A stretch of DNA of 64,000 bases from a gamma proteobacterium symbiont of Stewartia floridana (lineage in GTDB: Bacteria > Pseudomonadota > Gammaproteobacteria > Chromatiales > Chromatiaceae), in assembly GCA_003676145.1 (NCBI GenBank), contig NAUB01000033.1, forward strand, positions 31,146 through 95,145, read 5' to 3'. Positions 1 to 8,822 of the stretch are shown piece after piece. The notes beneath the pieces are model-generated. The model saw only the letters and a program-made list of their open reading frames with translations, was not told the DNA's origin and did not search any database. A program made the position numbers and the translations under genes. How positions within the stretch are numbered: the stretch's first letter is position 1; every line of letters starts with the position of its first letter.

Positions 1-87
1 ACCGAAAATGGCGAACGGTGGGTTGACGCCCGCGACAGTGATGACGAGGCAATCCGTCAGTGGTCCCAGGCAGGGAGTGATCATTAG
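1..87 (+). CDS. C-terminal end of an unidentified protein (partial)
   Basis: The first 28 codons of frame 1 are open and end in TAG at 85-87. The visible tail is polar and acidic (it ends QAGSDH), with two tryptophans. Nothing in so short a piece identifies a family. It is called coding because the frame is open from the window edge, the codons look ordinary for the region, and it ends a sensible distance before the next gene. The rest lies upstream of the window. Confidence 0.45.
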   Translation, partial: TENGERWVDARDSDDEAIRQWSQAGSDH

Positions 88-192
88 CCTGGAATAGAAC
101 TGTTTTGCCATAACGCTTATCTCTTTGATTCAGGGTATTCCGGATGAGTATCGCCCTGGTTTGATTAAGGATTGAAGCGCAGGAGAGGCGCC

Positions 193-837
193 ATGAACCG
201 AACTCAATGGGTGTTGACAGGATTGATCCTGCTGCCCCAATCCGCCGTTGCTTACGATAGCGTTGTGGGAGCGAGACTGGGTTCATTGGGTTTCGGTATT
301 GAAGCGGGCTATGGTCTGACAGAACAGTTCAAAGCCCGGCTCGGTTTCAATCGATACGACTTCGGTTTCGATGCCAAGGTGGATGGGGTTGAATACGATC
401 TCGATCTGCAGTGGCGGAGCCTCTCTCTGGTTGCCGATTGGCACCCTTTTAGATCCAAATCCTCATTTCGCTTTACTGCCGGTGTTTTCCGCAACAACAA
501 TGAAATCAGCGGCTCTTCCGCTGTTGAAAACCTGACCATAGGCAATACTGTCTACCCTGGGGTAGGTTTGGATGCGGTTGTGGGTTTCAGGTCTTATGCG
601 CCCTACCTGGGGGTAGGCTGGGATACCGGTGTCAACAAACAGCAGGGTTGGGGGTTCAATGTGGATCTGGGGGTTCTCTATCAGGGGGCCGGTAGTGTCG
701 ACCTGATGCCCACCGGCGCCCTGGCAGACCTGGTTGATCCAAACGATGTTAGATTGGAAGAGCAACGGTTTGAGGATGATATCGAGGATTATCGCTACTA
801 CCCGGTCTTCTCGTTTGGTTTCTCCTACCGTTTTTGA
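193..837 (+). CDS. Outer-membrane beta-barrel protein, unknown function
   Basis: A 214-residue protein with a signal peptide (cleavage likely after QSAVA, about residue 21) followed by alternating hydrophobic/aromatic strands typical of a small 8-stranded barrel. It ends in Tyr-Arg-Phe, the terminal aromatic residue recognised by the BAM assembly machinery. The frame is open from a TTG at 172, but the ATG at 193 is preceded by AGGAG and directly starts a good signal sequence, so 193 is preferred. The overall style resembles OmpW or OmpA-like barrels. Assignment to a named family is not possible from the sequence alone, and no transported substrate can be inferred. The next gene is convergent. 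Confidence 0.8.
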   Translation: MNRTQWVLTGLILLPQSAVAYDSVVGARLGSLGFGIEAGYGLTEQFKARLGFNRYDFGFDAKVDGVEYDLDLQWRSLSLVADWHPFRSKSSFRFTAGVFRNNNEISGSSAVENLTIGNTVYPGVGLDAVVGFRSYAPYLGVGWDTGVNKQQGWGFNVDLGVLYQGAGSVDLMPTGALADLVDPNDVRLEEQRFEDDIEDYRYYPVFSFGFSYRF

Positions 838-930
838 GCCGCCGCAATCGTTTGCAGCAGAGTCCGCCAGGCAAGGGCTGATCGACCCGGCTATCTTGCG
901 TGTCTGCATTCTGTCTGAAAGGGGGGCATG

Positions 931-963
931 AAAAAGCCGGGATGTACCGCAATCATCCCGGCT
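931..963 (-). terminator. Intrinsic terminator of the XRE regulator gene
   Basis: A perfect 10-bp stem (AGCCGGGATG with CATCCCGGCT, arms 935-944 and 954-963) with a 9-nt loop. On the minus strand it is followed directly by TTTTT (935-931). It lies 19 bp past the stop codon of the minus-strand regulator, the expected place for a rho-independent terminator. Confidence 0.85.
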
Positions 964-981
964 GGAGATCAGGAAGCTGAG

Positions 982-1356
982 CTACTTCTTGTTCGAGTGA
1001 AGCAGAACCTGCTCGAAGATGTTGCGTTTGATTCTGCTGCGAATCGGTTCCGGCAGGTTATGCCAGGCTTTGGCTACTTCAATGGATTCATCATCCATTA
1101 CGGCAGAGGTGTTCTCGCCGAACATCAGCCAGGCTGGATTGACGTCCAGGACCTGTGCGATTTCGTCAATTTTTCTAGGGCGCAGGCTTTTGCCGTTTTC
1201 AATCTTTTGAATGACGGCCTGATTGGTGCCGGCGCGCAGAGCCAGTTCCTCTTGCGTCCAGCCTCTCTCCCGTCTTTTTCTGCGTAGTCTAGAGCCTAGA
1301 GTATCCATTTCCCGCGGTATATAGGTTTCAAATTTTTGTGCGTGTACGTAGCTCAT
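982..1356 (-). CDS. XRE/Cro-family HTH transcriptional regulator
   Basis: A short DNA-binding protein of about 124 residues. A helix-turn-helix of the XRE type starts at LGSRLRRKRRERGWTQEELA and runs through AGTNQAVIQKIENGKSLRPR and VLDVNPAWLMFG, so it occupies roughly residues 19-75. The acidic C-terminal part ends in basic helices. The frame is open up to 1503. The ATG at 1356 is taken because GGAAGGA lies just upstream. ATGs at 1368 and 1308 are alternatives, and none has ideal spacing. The gene is divergent from lgt, with 240 bp between them that must hold both promoters. A single-domain XRE protein of this kind is usually a local repressor, but its target is unknown. Confidence 0.85.
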   Translation of the reverse strand: MSYVHAQKFETYIPREMDTLGSRLRRKRRERGWTQEELALRAGTNQAVIQKIENGKSLRPRKIDEIAQVLDVNPAWLMFGENTSAVMDDESIEVAKAWHNLPEPIRSRIKRNIFEQVLLHSNKK

Positions 1357-1596
1357 TGTCCTTCCCATTGGATGCCTAAAGGTTGTTGCATCGTCTTGTA
1401 TCTGGTAGCGGCGCATCCAACGAAAACTTGACACTCTGGATTTGTCCGTCACAACGCCTGTGAAATTAATTCCAGTACATGGGAATAATGTGACTAAGTT
1501 CACAGTATCCTAACATGGGCTGTGTGTCAGAAAATCGCAGATATCCAAAAAAATGTCACATTGGAGAATGGGGTTCCTGTGATAACATGCCCAGCC

Positions 1597-2436
1597 ATGC
1601 TGACTTACCCCGACATAGATCCCGTAATCGTGACCTTGGGGTCAATCGACATCTATTGGTACGGTGTGATGTATATGATTGGCTTCTTCGGCGGCTGGTG
1701 GCTTGGGCGTATCCGTGTCGGTAAGCCCGGTATCGTCTGGAACACCAAGCAGGTGGACGATATCGTCTTCTACATTGTGCTCGGAGTGGTCGGTGGTGGT
1801 CGAATCGGCTATCTGCTGTTTTATGATCTGCAGAGCTTCCTGGCCAATCCATTGATCATTTTTATGGTCTGGGAGGGCGGAATGGCCTTCCACGGCGGTT
1901 TGATCGGTGTGTTGCTGGCAATGTGGTATTTTGCCCATAAAGAGGGGCGGACCTTTTTTGAGGCAACCGACTTTATTGCGCCGCTGGTCACCATTGGTCT
2001 GGGTGCCGGTCGCTTGGGTAACTTCATCAACGGGGAACTCTGGGGGGGAGTCACCTCACTGCCCTGGGGTATGCAGGTGCCCTGCATCGAGGCCGACAAC
2101 CTGTGTGCCCGCCTGGGGCTGCCGCCGGACACGGTCATCTCGCCTCCGGTACATCCCAATCAGCTCTATGAGTTCCTGCTTGAAGGGGTACTGCTGTTTA
2201 CCATCCTCTGGCTCTTCTCGGCCAAGGCCAGGCCGAGGATGGCAGTCTCCGGACTGTTTCTGATCTGCTACGGGACATTTCGCATCGCCATCGAGTTTGT
2301 TCGCCTGCCCGATCTGCACATCGGTTACCTGGCGTTTGACTGGCTGACCATGGGGCAGCTGTTGAGTGTGCCAATGATTCTGTTTGGTGTTTTGTTGCTC
2401 TATCTCGCCTACCGTAGAGAACCAATGCCTGCTTGA
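1597..2436 (+). CDS. lgt: Prolipoprotein diacylglyceryl transferase
   Basis: Lgt is the inner-membrane enzyme that moves the diacylglyceryl group of phosphatidylglycerol onto the lipobox cysteine of prolipoproteins, the first step of lipoprotein maturation. The 279-residue product has about seven membrane segments. It carries the FHGGLIG signature (catalytic-region His near residue 99) and [12 protein letters not shown] (Arg near residue 139), both conserved in the family. The frame extends upstream to 1522, but family members begin with the motif MLTYPxIDPV, which starts at the ATG at 1597. thyA follows 58 bp downstream and folA follows that, a common gammaproteobacterial order. Several lipoproteins in this window are presumed substrates. 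Confidence 0.97.
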   Translation: MLTYPDIDPVIVTLGSIDIYWYGVMYMIGFFGGWWLGRIRVGKPGIVWNTKQVDDIVFYIVLGVVGGGRIGYLLFYDLQSFLANPLIIFMVWEGGMAFHGGLIGVLLAMWYFAHKEGRTFFEATDFIAPLVTIGLGAGRLGNFINGELWGGVTSLPWGMQVPCIEADNLCARLGLPPDTVISPPVHPNQLYEFLLEGVLLFTILWLFSAKARPRMAVSGLFLICYGTFRIAIEFVRLPDLHIGYLAFDWLTMGQLLSVPMILFGVLLLYLAYRREPMPA

Positions 2437-2494
2437 AGCCCGTTACATAACCTATTATGGTGCCGGGTTGAAAAGCAGATTTATAGGCAACAGC

Positions 2495-3289
2495 ATGCAA
2501 CAGTATCTTGATCTAATGCGCCATGTGCGGGATTTCGGGGTTACCAAGGAGGATCGAACCGGCACGGGTACCCGCAGTGTATTTGGTTATCAGATGCGTT
2601 TCGATCTCTCCCAGGGATTTCCTCTGCTGACTACCAAAAAGCTGCACCTGAGATCGATCATCCATGAGTTGCTGTGGTTTCTGCAAGGCGATACCAATAT
2701 CCGCTATCTGAAGGAGAATGGGGTCAGTATCTGGGATGAGTGGGCTGATGAAGAGGGCAATCTTGGTCCTGTCTATGGCTATCAGTGGCGCTCCTGGCCA
2801 ACCCCGGGGGGTGGCCATGTTGACCAGATCGCTCAGCTGGTGGAACAGATCCAGGCGAATCCGGACTCTCGGCGTCTGATCGTCTCAGCCTGGAATCCGG
2901 CCCAGGTCGATGCGATGGCTCTGCCTCCTTGCCACTGCCTGTTCCAGTTCTATGTGGCGGAGGGCCGGCTCTCCTGTCAGCTCTATCAACGCAGTGCGGA
3001 TATATTCCTCGGTGTGCCGTTCAATATCGCCTCATATGCCCTGCTGACCATGATGGTGGCTCAAGTCGCCGGCCTCGAGCCGGGGGATTTTGTGCATACC
3101 TTTGGCGATGCTCATCTCTATCTGAATCACCTGGATCAGGTGGAGTTGCAGCTCTCCCGGGAACCGAAAGCCCTGCCTCGCATGTCGATCAATCCAGAGG
3201 TGAAGGATATCTTCGCGTTTCGCTTCGAGGATTTTGAATTGACCGATTACGACCCGCACCCCCATATCAAGGCCCCGGTCGCGGTTTGA
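2495..3289 (+). CDS. thyA: Thymidylate synthase
   Basis: ThyA methylates dUMP to dTMP using methylene-tetrahydrofolate, releasing dihydrofolate. The 264-residue length matches the E. coli enzyme. The catalytic cysteine is Cys146 in [11 protein letters not shown]. The folate/dUMP motifs ([29 protein letters not shown]) are present, and the protein ends in the typical IKAPVAV. The start at 2495 is chosen because [11 protein letters not shown] is the family N-terminus. The open frame begins earlier inside lgt. folA, which regenerates tetrahydrofolate, lies 22 bp downstream, so the two are almost certainly co-transcribed and work in the same cycle. Confidence 0.98.
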   Translation: MQQYLDLMRHVRDFGVTKEDRTGTGTRSVFGYQMRFDLSQGFPLLTTKKLHLRSIIHELLWFLQGDTNIRYLKENGVSIWDEWADEEGNLGPVYGYQWRSWPTPGGGHVDQIAQLVEQIQANPDSRRLIVSAWNPAQVDAMALPPCHCLFQFYVAEGRLSCQLYQRSADIFLGVPFNIASYALLTMMVAQVAGLEPGDFVHTFGDAHLYLNHLDQVELQLSREPKALPRMSINPEVKDIFAFRFEDFELTDYDPHPHIKAPVAV

Positions 3290-3311
3290 TGCCTATAAAT
3301 AAGGAGTCGAT

Positions 3312-3818
3312 GTGTCGATAATCTCGCTTGTCACAGCAATGGCAAATAACGGTGTGATCGGTCGCGATAACCGCCTGCCCTGGCATCTGCCTGCCGATCT
3401 GCAGCACTTCAAGTCTCTGACAATGGGAAAGCCGATCCTGATGGGGCGGAATACCTGGGAGTCCCTGCCTGGACTGCTGCCCGGTCGAAGGCATATCGTG
3501 GTGACCCGCAATCAGGCCTATGTTGCCCCTGGCGCCGAGGTGGTGCACTCGGTAGGGGAGGCTTTGGCGGCGGTGGAAGGGGAGCCGGAGATCATGATCG
3601 TTGGTGGCAGCCATTTTTATGCTGAGATGCTGCCCAGAGCGGATCGTCTCTATCTGACATTGGTGGACGCGGAGGTCGGGGGAGATGTGCAATTTCCTGA
3701 AATCGATTGGCAGGAGTGGCAGGAAGTGGCGCGTGAAAACCATTCGGCGGACGAAAAGAATGCCTATGACTACGCTTTTGTTGACCTGGTCCGACGACCT
3801 TCCGTAGCGGACAATTGA
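3312..3818 (+). CDS. folA: Dihydrofolate reductase
   Basis: FolA reduces dihydrofolate to tetrahydrofolate with NADPH, recycling the product of ThyA just upstream. The 168-residue product has the DHFR core: AMANNGVIGRDNRLPWHLPADLQHF near the N-terminus (substrate Asp and Trp-His loop), the GRNTWESLP motif, and VGGSHFYAEML for NADPH binding. The start is GTG at 3312, preceded by AAGGAG with a 5-nt gap. The overlapping ATG at 3310 runs into a stop after three codons, so GTG is the only reasonable start. It is the last gene of the lgt-thyA-folA group and converges on apaH. Confidence 0.97.
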   Translation: MSIISLVTAMANNGVIGRDNRLPWHLPADLQHFKSLTMGKPILMGRNTWESLPGLLPGRRHIVVTRNQAYVAPGAEVVHSVGEALAAVEGEPEIMIVGGSHFYAEMLPRADRLYLTLVDAEVGGDVQFPEIDWQEWQEVARENHSADEKNAYDYAFVDLVRRPSVADN

Positions 3819-3839
3819 AAACGGTTTGGGTTTACTTGT

Positions 3840-4661
3840 CTATCTGGCCGGGCAACTCAGATGGTAGGGTTTCGGTGGCTTGTGTTTCCGAAGTTTCAAC
3901 GCTGTGAGCTGACCACCCCAGAAGCATCCGCTATCCAGTGACCAGACATTGTCGATCTGTCGGTAGCCCAGTGTCGACCAGTGACCGAACAGAATCTTGT
4001 CATGCCGGCTTTTTCTGCCGGGCACCGCATACCAGGGGATGGAGGTATTCATATGGAGCTCCGGTGCGCCTTTGTCCCGCATCGACAATCGGCCATCCCG
4101 GGTGCAGTAGCGAAGTCGGGTGAAGCAGTTGGTGATATAGCGTAATCTCTCCATGCCGCTGAGGTTGTCCCGCCACTTATCCGGTTTATCCCCATACATC
4201 TGCTGGCAAAAATCGTGAAATCCCGACCCGCGAAGGGTCTTTTCCAACTCCCGGGCGCAGCTCAGTGCTTTCGTGAGATCCCATTGGGGTGGCAGGCCGG
4301 CGTGAACCATGCTGATGTTGCGCTTGCTATGGTGGACCATGATGGGGCGATGGCGTAACCAATCGATCAGATCCTGGCTGTCCGGCGCATCGAGAATATC
4401 CATCATGCTGCCCTGTTTCTGATGAGTCCGGTTCCCCTGAGAGATGGCCAGCAGGTGCAGGTCGTGGTTGCCCAATACGCAGACGGCCCGGTTACCCAGG
4501 GATTTGATGAAGCGCACCACCTGAAGTGATTTTGGTCCCCGGTTTACCAGGTCTCCGGCAAACCAAAGCTTATCTTTGGCTGGATCAAAGCGTATCAGCT
4601 CCAAAAGCTGTTGCAGTTCATCGTAACAGCCCTGTACATCCCCAATTGCATAGATAGCCAT
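3840..4661 (-). CDS. apaH: Symmetrical bis(5'-nucleosyl)-tetraphosphatase
   Basis: ApaH hydrolyses diadenosine tetraphosphate (Ap4A) to two ADP and removes Np4A caps from RNA. The 273-residue protein shows the metallophosphatase signature in order: GDVQGC (residues 7-12), GDLVNRGP (about 36-43) and GNHD (about 65-68), with later metal-binding histidines (VHAG, FGHWS). The length fits the family. It lies downstream of apaG on the same strand with 126 bp between. The usual upstream partners surA, pdxA and ksgA are not here. Confidence 0.97.
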   Translation of the reverse strand: MAIYAIGDVQGCYDELQQLLELIRFDPAKDKLWFAGDLVNRGPKSLQVVRFIKSLGNRAVCVLGNHDLHLLAISQGNRTHQKQGSMMDILDAPDSQDLIDWLRHRPIMVHHSKRNISMVHAGLPPQWDLTKALSCARELEKTLRGSGFHDFCQQMYGDKPDKWRDNLSGMERLRYITNCFTRLRYCTRDGRLSMRDKGAPELHMNTSIPWYAVPGRKSRHDKILFGHWSTLGYRQIDNVWSLDSGCFWGGQLTALKLRKHKPPKPYHLSCPAR

Positions 4662-4787
4662 AGTTGTTCTTGATATTGCCTGGTTGAATCTCTGGCGGTT
4701 ACCTGTTGGGTGCTTGAAGCTGAGTGAAACTGCCTGTTGACTGAAGTTGGATGAACCCTGTCAATGATTCATCTTCGGGCTCAATGC

Positions 4788-5171
4788 CTAGTGAAGACTG
4801 CCGGGGCGGGCCAGAGAAAAGGCCGGAATCAGAGCGTCAAAATGGTTCCCCTGAGCGTCGATCATATCGTAACTGCCCTGCATGCTACCGACCGGAGTGT
4901 CCAGAACAGTGCCGCTGGTGTAGCGGAAGGTCTCTCCCGGGTTGAGCTGCGGCTGCTCCCCAACTACCCCCTCGCCACGGACCTCCTGGGTTTTGCCGTT
5001 GGCATCAGTAATGATCCAGTGGCGATTCATGAGGCGCGCGGAGGATTCTCCGTCGTTGCGAATGGTGACTGTGTAGGAAAAGACATATCGCTGCTCTTTG
5101 GGCAGAGATTGGGCCTCGATGTATCGAGTCTCAACCTCAACTTCGATATGGTGCTTCGTTTCCTTTTCCAT
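4788..5171 (-). CDS. apaG: ApaG domain protein
   Basis: ApaG is a small fibronectin-III-like beta-sandwich protein widely linked to apaH. Its biochemical role is unsettled. The 127-residue product has the family features: an N-terminal VEVETRYIEAQS strand, VFSYTVTIRNDGE, LMNRHWIITDANG, and the glycine-rich VRGEGVVGEQPQLNPGE followed by GTVLDTPVGSMQGSY. A TTG nine bases earlier (5180) also opens the frame. The ATG at 5171 is preferred, with AGG about 10 bases upstream. It is co-oriented with apaH and divergent from the ankyrin gene. Confidence 0.95.
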   Translation of the reverse strand: MEKETKHHIEVEVETRYIEAQSLPKEQRYVFSYTVTIRNDGESSARLMNRHWIITDANGKTQEVRGEGVVGEQPQLNPGETFRYTSGTVLDTPVGSMQGSYDMIDAQGNHFDALIPAFSLARPGSLH

Positions 5172-5454
5172 CTTTATCAAACCTGATCGTTAATATTGCT
5201 CTGCTGTCTGCTCAACAGTTCTCATTGATTAAAGGGTACTGGGGCACAGTGGGTAGTGCAATAGCGGAAAGGGGGTTATTGGTGATCCGCTCTGTATGCT
5301 ATTTGGCCGCATCCCGCGTATTAGGTTCAGCCGACGCAATGCTATTGGAATAGTTCTGGTAAATCCGATGGTTAGCAAATGCTTGAGAATTCTATCAAGA
5401 AATAAATTCCGGTGCCGATACGCTGATCAGGAAACATTACAGGAATCCGGCGAA

Positions 5455-5928
5455 ATGAGAGTTGGTCTATTGCTCCTGCTTTGCTTCGTCGTACCGCTTG
5501 GCGGTGCGGTTGAGCTTGCACCTGAGAGTCAGGCGCTGCTTGCTGCCGCAACCTCCGGCGAAGTGGATCGGGTCAATGATCTGCTGTCACAAGGGGTTGA
5601 CGTCAACACGAAAAACCCGACCGGCCGCTCAGTTCTGCATATTGCGGCATTCAATGGCAATCTGCAGACCGTACGCGCTCTGTTGGCTGCCGGTGCGGAT
5701 GCAAATCTGGCCGACGGTGCCGGTCTTACACCATTGATGGAAGCGGCATCCTTTGGTCATCTTGAGGTAGTCAGGCTGCTGATACAGCGTGGCGCTGATG
5801 TCAATGCGGCGGATCAGGCCGGCAACACACCGCTGACCCTGTCAAATCGGGGACGTCACACAGAGGTCTCCGCCCTGTTGACTGAGATGGGCGCGACAGA
5901 GGGTGGCGGCAAGGAAGAGAAGAAGTAG
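5455..5928 (+). CDS. Secreted ankyrin-repeat protein
   Basis: A 157-residue protein with a signal peptide (MRVGLLLLLCFVVPLGGAVE) followed by about four ankyrin repeats. Repeat consensus pieces are clear: GRSVLHIAAFNGNLQTVRAL, GLTPLMEAASFGHLEVVRLL and GNTPLTLSNRGRHTEVSALL, each followed by an xGADxNxxD turn. The end is a charged Gly/Glu/Lys tail. Ankyrin repeats bind other proteins, and with a signal peptide the partner should be periplasmic. The frame opens at 5296, but the ATG at 5455 (AGGA upstream) begins a proper signal sequence. The partner cannot be named from context, since the flanking genes are apaG and a small membrane protein. Confidence 0.85.
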   Translation: MRVGLLLLLCFVVPLGGAVELAPESQALLAAATSGEVDRVNDLLSQGVDVNTKNPTGRSVLHIAAFNGNLQTVRALLAAGADANLADGAGLTPLMEAASFGHLEVVRLLIQRGADVNAADQAGNTPLTLSNRGRHTEVSALLTEMGATEGGGKEEKK

Positions 5929-6058
5929 TGCGAGGTGCTTCTCACAAAACCTGAATTTTTGCGATGTTTTCGCTGCAACAACGTGATGCGTGTCTAAGTA
6001 AACAACGTAATGCACGTGAATAATTGTTATTAAGTCATTGATTGGACTTGTAAGAGAA

Positions 6059-6214
6059 ATGAAAAGGCAACATCTTCATCATAAACCAGACTTCTTTGCC
6101 GTGGTGGTGGTGTTGGTCATGATAGGCTTTGGTTTGACGTTGGCTGTTCAGGTTGGGGCTATTGATCGGCATGAGGTGGTACACAGCGAAGTATCCCAGG
6201 CTGAGGCCGGATAA
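6059..6214 (+). CDS. Small single-span membrane protein (51 aa)
   Basis: A short frame with ATG at 6059 and TAA at 6212-6214. The product begins with a His-rich cytoplasmic stretch (KRQHLHHKPD), has one strong membrane helix (FFAVVVVLVMIGFGLTLAVQ), and ends in a short polar tail with several Glu residues. The ribosome-binding site is weak (AAGAGA just upstream). The gene fills most of an otherwise empty 360-bp space between the ankyrin gene and coq7. The sequential layout of polar head, hydrophobic helix and acidic tail is unlikely by chance, but no family is recognised. It might be a small partner of a membrane complex, which is only an inference. Confidence 0.6.
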   Translation: MKRQHLHHKPDFFAVVVVLVMIGFGLTLAVQVGAIDRHEVVHSEVSQAEAG

Positions 6215-6291
6215 CCCTGAAGTCTTTGGTTATCTGTCTGATAGTTAACCTGGTTTGACTGACCCCTGAACCCAGGGGGTCGTGGTTCCCG

Positions 6292-6936
6292 TTATAGGTA
6301 AAAAACTGACCTTGTCATCAGCTTGGAGGTCAGATTCATTGCCGTTTTAATCGGTTGAGGAAGCTCGGCACCGCCCGCCTTGAGGGCTAACGCGGCATGT
6401 TCGGCTTCATCCGTCTTCATCTGCTGTAATACGGCATGGGTTCGCTTGTCCTGCTGTGGGACGCGATTGATATGCTCATCCAGATGGGCTCCGACCTGGT
6501 TTTCAGTTTCGGCCACAAAACCCAGGCTCCATTTATCACCAGCCAATCCGGCTGCGGCACCAAGCATGAATGAACTGGCATACCAGAATGGGTTGAGCAG
6601 ACTTTTGCGATTATCCAACTCTACCAGTCGCTTTTCGCACCATGCCAGGTGGTCATTCTCCTCCTGGGCGGCTCTCTCCATCTGCTCTCTGACTTGCGGC
6701 AGTCGAGCGGTCAGTGCCTGGCCCTGGTAGAGTGCCTGGGCACATACCTCACCGGTATGATTGATGCGCATCAGGCGTGCGGTCAGGTCCCGCTCTTCGT
6801 CCGACAGTTCGGTCTCATCGATGCCTTCTGCGGGATCGGCTCTTTCGGTGACCAGAGGTCTGCCGAACAGGGTTCGAACTGCACTGTCCAGCCCCATCAA
6901 CAGGTGGTCTGCCATTTTGTAGTCGCGTTCACTCAT
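6292..6936 (-). CDS. coq7: 2-polyprenyl-3-methyl-6-methoxy-1,4-benzoquinol hydroxylase (COQ7 family)
   Basis: Coq7 adds the last hydroxyl group in ubiquinone synthesis with a carboxylate-bridged di-iron centre. It is used in place of UbiF in many proteobacteria. The 214-residue product has the ferritin-like iron ligands: MRINHTGEVCAQALYQGQ (first Glu), AQEENDHLAWCEKRL (ExxH) and, toward the C-terminus, TDEAEHAALAL (ExxH), with an intervening Glu in FVAETENQVGAH. Length and order match the bacterial family. It stands alone on the minus strand. The downstream minus-strand region has a GACCCC/GGGGTC hairpin near 6262 without a T-run. Confidence 0.96.
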   Translation of the reverse strand: MSERDYKMADHLLMGLDSAVRTLFGRPLVTERADPAEGIDETELSDEERDLTARLMRINHTGEVCAQALYQGQALTARLPQVREQMERAAQEENDHLAWCEKRLVELDNRKSLLNPFWYASSFMLGAAAGLAGDKWSLGFVAETENQVGAHLDEHINRVPQQDKRTHAVLQQMKTDEAEHAALALKAGGAELPQPIKTAMNLTSKLMTRSVFYL

Positions 6937-7084
6937 GGGGAAACCTTAGCCTTAAAAGGAGGGGTTCTTCAACTTTGTTTGATTGGCTTAGCCAGCGATT
7001 TGTTCACTTTCACTGCGGTGAGCCTGTCGGCCGGCCGCAGTGTCGCGGTGAATATTCACGATTGCCGGGTCGCCAGGGAGATCT

Positions 7085-8305
7085 CTATGCACGGGAAACG
7101 GGCTGCTCGGTTGCTACCCCGGCACGGTGCCACTGTTGGTGGATCAACTCGATCGGATGGTATACATCGATGTCGAGCCCGGCCTGTCTGATCTGCTGGC
7201 GAAACTGCATGGCACAGCCGGTGCTGGAGGTGATCAGAATTTTCGCGCCGTTCGCTTTGAGGTGGTTTAGTTTGATCTCACCAAGCTGATTGGATATCTC
7301 CGGTTGGGTAAGCAGGTAACTCCCTGCTGCGCCGCAGCATAGTTCATTCTCAGCCAATTCGACCAATTCGAGCTGTGGGATCTTGTTCAGTATTTGCCAA
7401 TCCGTGCTGTCCCGTGAAGAGCAGGGTCGATGCAGGGTCGCCCTGATTGGCAAGGGTGCCAGTTCAGGCATCTCCCGGTCCGGCAACTGCAGTAGAAAAT
7501 CAGAGATTGAGATCAGTGGCAGCCGGCTCGCCTGCTGCTCTGCCAGTTCCAGATGGCATGCGGTGGCCAGGGTAATCAGGTTTTGCGCGTTGCTCTTACC
7601 GGTCTGCGCACGGATGGCGTCACACTGCTGCCCGGCCTCCCTGATAAAGCCATTATGTCGATGCATGGCACCACAACACCCGGTGCTGGCAGGGATATCG
7701 ACCGCATAACCAAGGCCACTCAACAATTGGATGGCATTCTGTACCAGATTGTCGTCGATTTTCGAGCCAATACAGCCGGTGAACAGCTGGACCTTTTTTC
7801 CTGTCGGTTTTGTGGATGGATAGAACCCGGTCCGATTCACCGGCGTCCGGGGCAGTTGCTCTGCCATGGCGAGCAACTGCCTGAAACGCTTTACTGGCAG
7901 TTTTCTTAACAGGGCAAGCGAGCCCGATTTACGTGCCATATGATAGAGGCGTATCCAGTTATTGAGTCTGTCGTTATGGCTCAATTGATGGAGGAGCTGT
8001 TTCAGCAGTGGTTTTTTTCGATGTTCTGAGGTTATTGTTGCGCGACTGGCATCCAGCAGGCTGCCATATTTCACTCCGGATGGGCAGGCGGCTTCACAGG
8101 CGCGGCAGTTGAGGCAACGGTCAAGATGGAGTTCGACATGGGAGTGCAGGTCGATCTCGCTTTTCGCCAATGCCTGAATCAGACTGATCCGGCCACGAGG
8201 TGAATCAGCCTCGCTGGCGAGCAGTCGATAGGTTGGGCATACAGTCAGGCAGAGACCGCATTTTACGCAGCGGTCTGCTTCAACAAGCAGGTCTTCAGGT
8301 GTCAC
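7085..8305 (-). CDS. glcF: GlcF-like (Fe-S)-binding oxidoreductase subunit
   Basis: The 406-residue protein has two 4Fe-4S ferredoxin motifs near the N-terminus (CVKCGLCLTVCPTY about residues 13-26, CLNCRACEAACPSG about 64-77) and two CCG domains further on (GCIGSK...STGCCGAMHRHNG and HRPCSSRDS...LCCGAAGSYLL). This is the architecture of GlcF, the electron-transfer subunit of glycolate oxidase. Related subunits serve lactate and other 2-hydroxyacid dehydrogenases. The start is GTG at 8305, and an upstream ATG frame ends at once. The flavin subunits GlcD and GlcE are not adjacent, so the partner and true substrate are uncertain and the symbol is provisional. Confidence 0.8.
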   Translation of the reverse strand: MTPEDLLVEADRCVKCGLCLTVCPTYRLLASEADSPRGRISLIQALAKSEIDLHSHVELHLDRCLNCRACEAACPSGVKYGSLLDASRATITSEHRKKPLLKQLLHQLSHNDRLNNWIRLYHMARKSGSLALLRKLPVKRFRQLLAMAEQLPRTPVNRTGFYPSTKPTGKKVQLFTGCIGSKIDDNLVQNAIQLLSGLGYAVDIPASTGCCGAMHRHNGFIREAGQQCDAIRAQTGKSNAQNLITLATACHLELAEQQASRLPLISISDFLLQLPDREMPELAPLPIRATLHRPCSSRDSTDWQILNKIPQLELVELAENELCCGAAGSYLLTQPEISNQLGEIKLNHLKANGAKILITSSTGCAMQFRQQIRQAGLDIDVYHPIELIHQQWHRAGVATEQPVSRA

Positions 8306-8513
8306 AACGGGCAGCGTTTCCGGAAAAGATCGGCCATTTTACCTGAATCGTGCTGTCAGTTGGAGAAATCATGATGATTCAGCGTCAAATCGATATCACC
8401 CGGCAGGTTGGTTTATCGGGTTGAGGAGAGTGGTCCCAGTCACTAAGATTGGACATGATCTTGAACAACGGGTTCTGCTAACAGCTCCCACACCATAACG
8501 CCGAGGCTATGCC

Positions 8514-8822
8514 ATGTCCTACTATCGTTATCACCTCTTTTTTTGTGTCAATGAGCGAGAGGATGGGCGTCCCTGCTGTGGCGTCCATGGCAGCAAGGCG
8601 ATGCGTGACTACCTGAAAGGCCGGGTTAAGGAGCTGGGTTTGACCGGACCGGGCGGGGTAAGGGTCACCACCGCAGGCTGTTTTGATCGCTGCGACCTTG
8701 GGCCGGTTCTGGTGATCTACCCGGAGGCGGTCTGGTATACCTTCGTGGATCGTGACGATATTGACGAGATCCTAAAGCGCCATCTGATTGAGGGGGAGAT
8801 CGTCGAGCGACTGACCGTTTAG
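8514..8822 (+). CDS. Thioredoxin-like 2Fe-2S ferredoxin
   Basis: A 102-residue protein of the thioredoxin-fold 2Fe-2S family. The four likely cluster ligands are a cysteine near residue 11 (LFFCVNER), one of two cysteines near 21-22 (GRPCCGVHG), and two in TTAGCFDRCDLGPVLVIYP. That last motif, with its following WYTFVDRDDIDEILKRHL, is highly typical of the stand-alone bacterial family. The role is electron transfer in the cytoplasm with an unknown partner. The gene is divergent from the GlcF-like gene, 208 bp away, so a redox link is possible but unproven. Confidence 0.93.
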   Translation: MSYYRYHLFFCVNEREDGRPCCGVHGSKAMRDYLKGRVKELGLTGPGGVRVTTAGCFDRCDLGPVLVIYPEAVWYTFVDRDDIDEILKRHLIEGEIVERLTV

